A DNA stretch of 5,852 nucleotides. It comes from Bacillota bacterium (GTDB lineage: Bacteria > Bacillota > Clostridia > DSM-8532). How positions within the stretch are numbered: position 1 is the stretch's first letter; each line of letters begins with the position of its first letter. Position numbers and translations under genes: made by a program. The notes beneath the pieces were generated by a model. That model had not been told where the DNA came from. It searched no databases and was given only the letters and a program-made list of their open reading frames with translations. This document shows, piece by piece, positions 5,310 to 5,852 of this stretch. The DNA lies in contig JAEXPO010000378.1 of NCBI GenBank assembly GCA_023446675.1, positions 1 through 5,852 of the forward strand. The letters are read 5' to 3'.

Positions 5310-5852
5310 ATGAAGGATGAATTACACAGCAAGCTTGCGGAGCTTTTACTGCCCGATGTTCGGTTATCTCCCATGGAGATTGCAAAAAGGTATCCTAAAA
5401 GGGAACTTCCCCAAGGGGCCATGGTTACCCGTTTTGCCCCAAGTCCCACTGGCTTTGTTCACATGGGTGGGCTTTTTGCCGCGCTTATCTCAGAAAGACT
5501 GGCAAAACAAAGCGGCGGACTGTTCTATTTAAGAATCGAGGATACGGATCAGAAACGGGAAGTAAAAGGAAGTATCCCTCAAATTCTTAAGTCTCTGGAC
5601 TACTTTGACATTGGTATTGACGAAGGGGAAACCGGATCCGGGAAGGAAAAAGGCTTATACGGACCCTACCGTCAAAGCCTCCGTCGGGAGCTGTACAGAA
5701 CCTATGCCAAAGAGCTGATTTTAAAAGGCCTGGCCTACCCCTGCTTTTGTACGGGTGAGGAGCTGGATGCTTTAAGGGCTGTGCAAAAGGCTCAAAAGCA
5801 GCTTACCGGATATTACGGAGATTGGGCCTCCTGCAGAGAGTTAACCCTAGAT
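5310..5852 (+). CDS. gltX: Glutamate--tRNA ligase, N-terminal part
   Basis: Class Ib synthetase that charges tRNA-Glu with glutamate in the cytosol. The first 181 codons are present and the gene continues beyond the window. The ATP-binding HIGH signature is HMGG (51-54) within RFAPSPTGFVHMGG. RIEDTD (75-80) is the conserved glutamate-site stretch, and YGPYRQS (117-123) and PCFCTGEEL (144-152, with Cys145 and Cys147 as likely zinc ligands) follow as expected. About 38 residues precede VTRFAPSPTG, an N-terminal extension I associate with a clostridial GltX subgroup. I chose ATG 5310 because AAGGG lies 8 bases upstream; an in-frame GTG at 5301 would add three residues. The gene is under Glu T-box control and diverges from ileS. 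Confidence 0.95.
   Translation, partial: MKDELHSKLAELLLPDVRLSPMEIAKRYPKRELPQGAMVTRFAPSPTGFVHMGGLFAALISERLAKQSGGLFYLRIEDTDQKREVKGSIPQILKSLDYFDIGIDEGETGSGKEKGLYGPYRQSLRRELYRTYAKELILKGLAYPCFCTGEELDALRAVQKAQKQLTGYYGDWASCRELTLD

Noticed and set aside
5174..5449. Minus-strand open frame of 91 codons
   Set aside because: It is antisense to the gltX T-box terminator and the gltX N-terminus, has no motif, and lacks a good ribosome binding site.

Overview
This window looks like a Firmicute of the class Clostridia. The reasons are purine-rich GGAGG ribosome binding sites, T-box tRNA-sensing leaders in front of two aminoacyl-tRNA synthetase genes, and IleS and GltX proteins of the kind I associate with that class. 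The species cannot be named from the sequence. The synthetase genes are of moderate G+C; the methyltransferase gene between them is visibly richer in A+T.

Layout. 33-76: a perfect 16-bp-arm palindrome just past the end of ileS. 113-3373 (minus): complete ileS, 1086 residues, with an in-frame 36-bp tandem repeat inside its editing domain. 3374-3565: a structured stretch between the T-box terminator and ileS, holding a possible 45-codon ORF with a good Shine-Dalgarno (SD) sequence. 3570-3816 (minus): an Ile-type T-box leader with ATC specifier and a clear terminator, read from a strong promoter at 3823-3851. 3856-3949: two 47-bp direct repeats behind that promoter. 3957-4005: a short patch resembling the start of a T-box. 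4050-4658 (minus): a small class I SAM-dependent methyltransferase preceded by a structured leader with a possible 20-codon peptide ORF (4712-4882). 4925-4953: plus-strand promoter. 4960-5209: a textbook T-box with GAG (Glu) specifier. 5310-5852: the first 181 codons of gltX, running off the window.

How it works together. Two divergent aminoacyl-tRNA synthetase genes are each controlled by a T-box, so each should be induced when its own tRNA is uncharged (Ile for ileS, Glu for gltX). A methyltransferase gene of different base composition sits between them. It is flanked by an inverted repeat (12 bp exact, 16 of 17 overall) at 4013-4029 and 4917-4933. The right copy contains the -35 box of the gltX promoter. 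This suggests, without proving, that a small cassette carrying the methyltransferase inserted between the two leaders and now supplies part of the gltX promoter.

The most notable points are the repeat in the IleS editing domain, the possible cassette with outward-facing -35 boxes, the unusual ileS T-box sequence, and the possible attenuator upstream of the methyltransferase.
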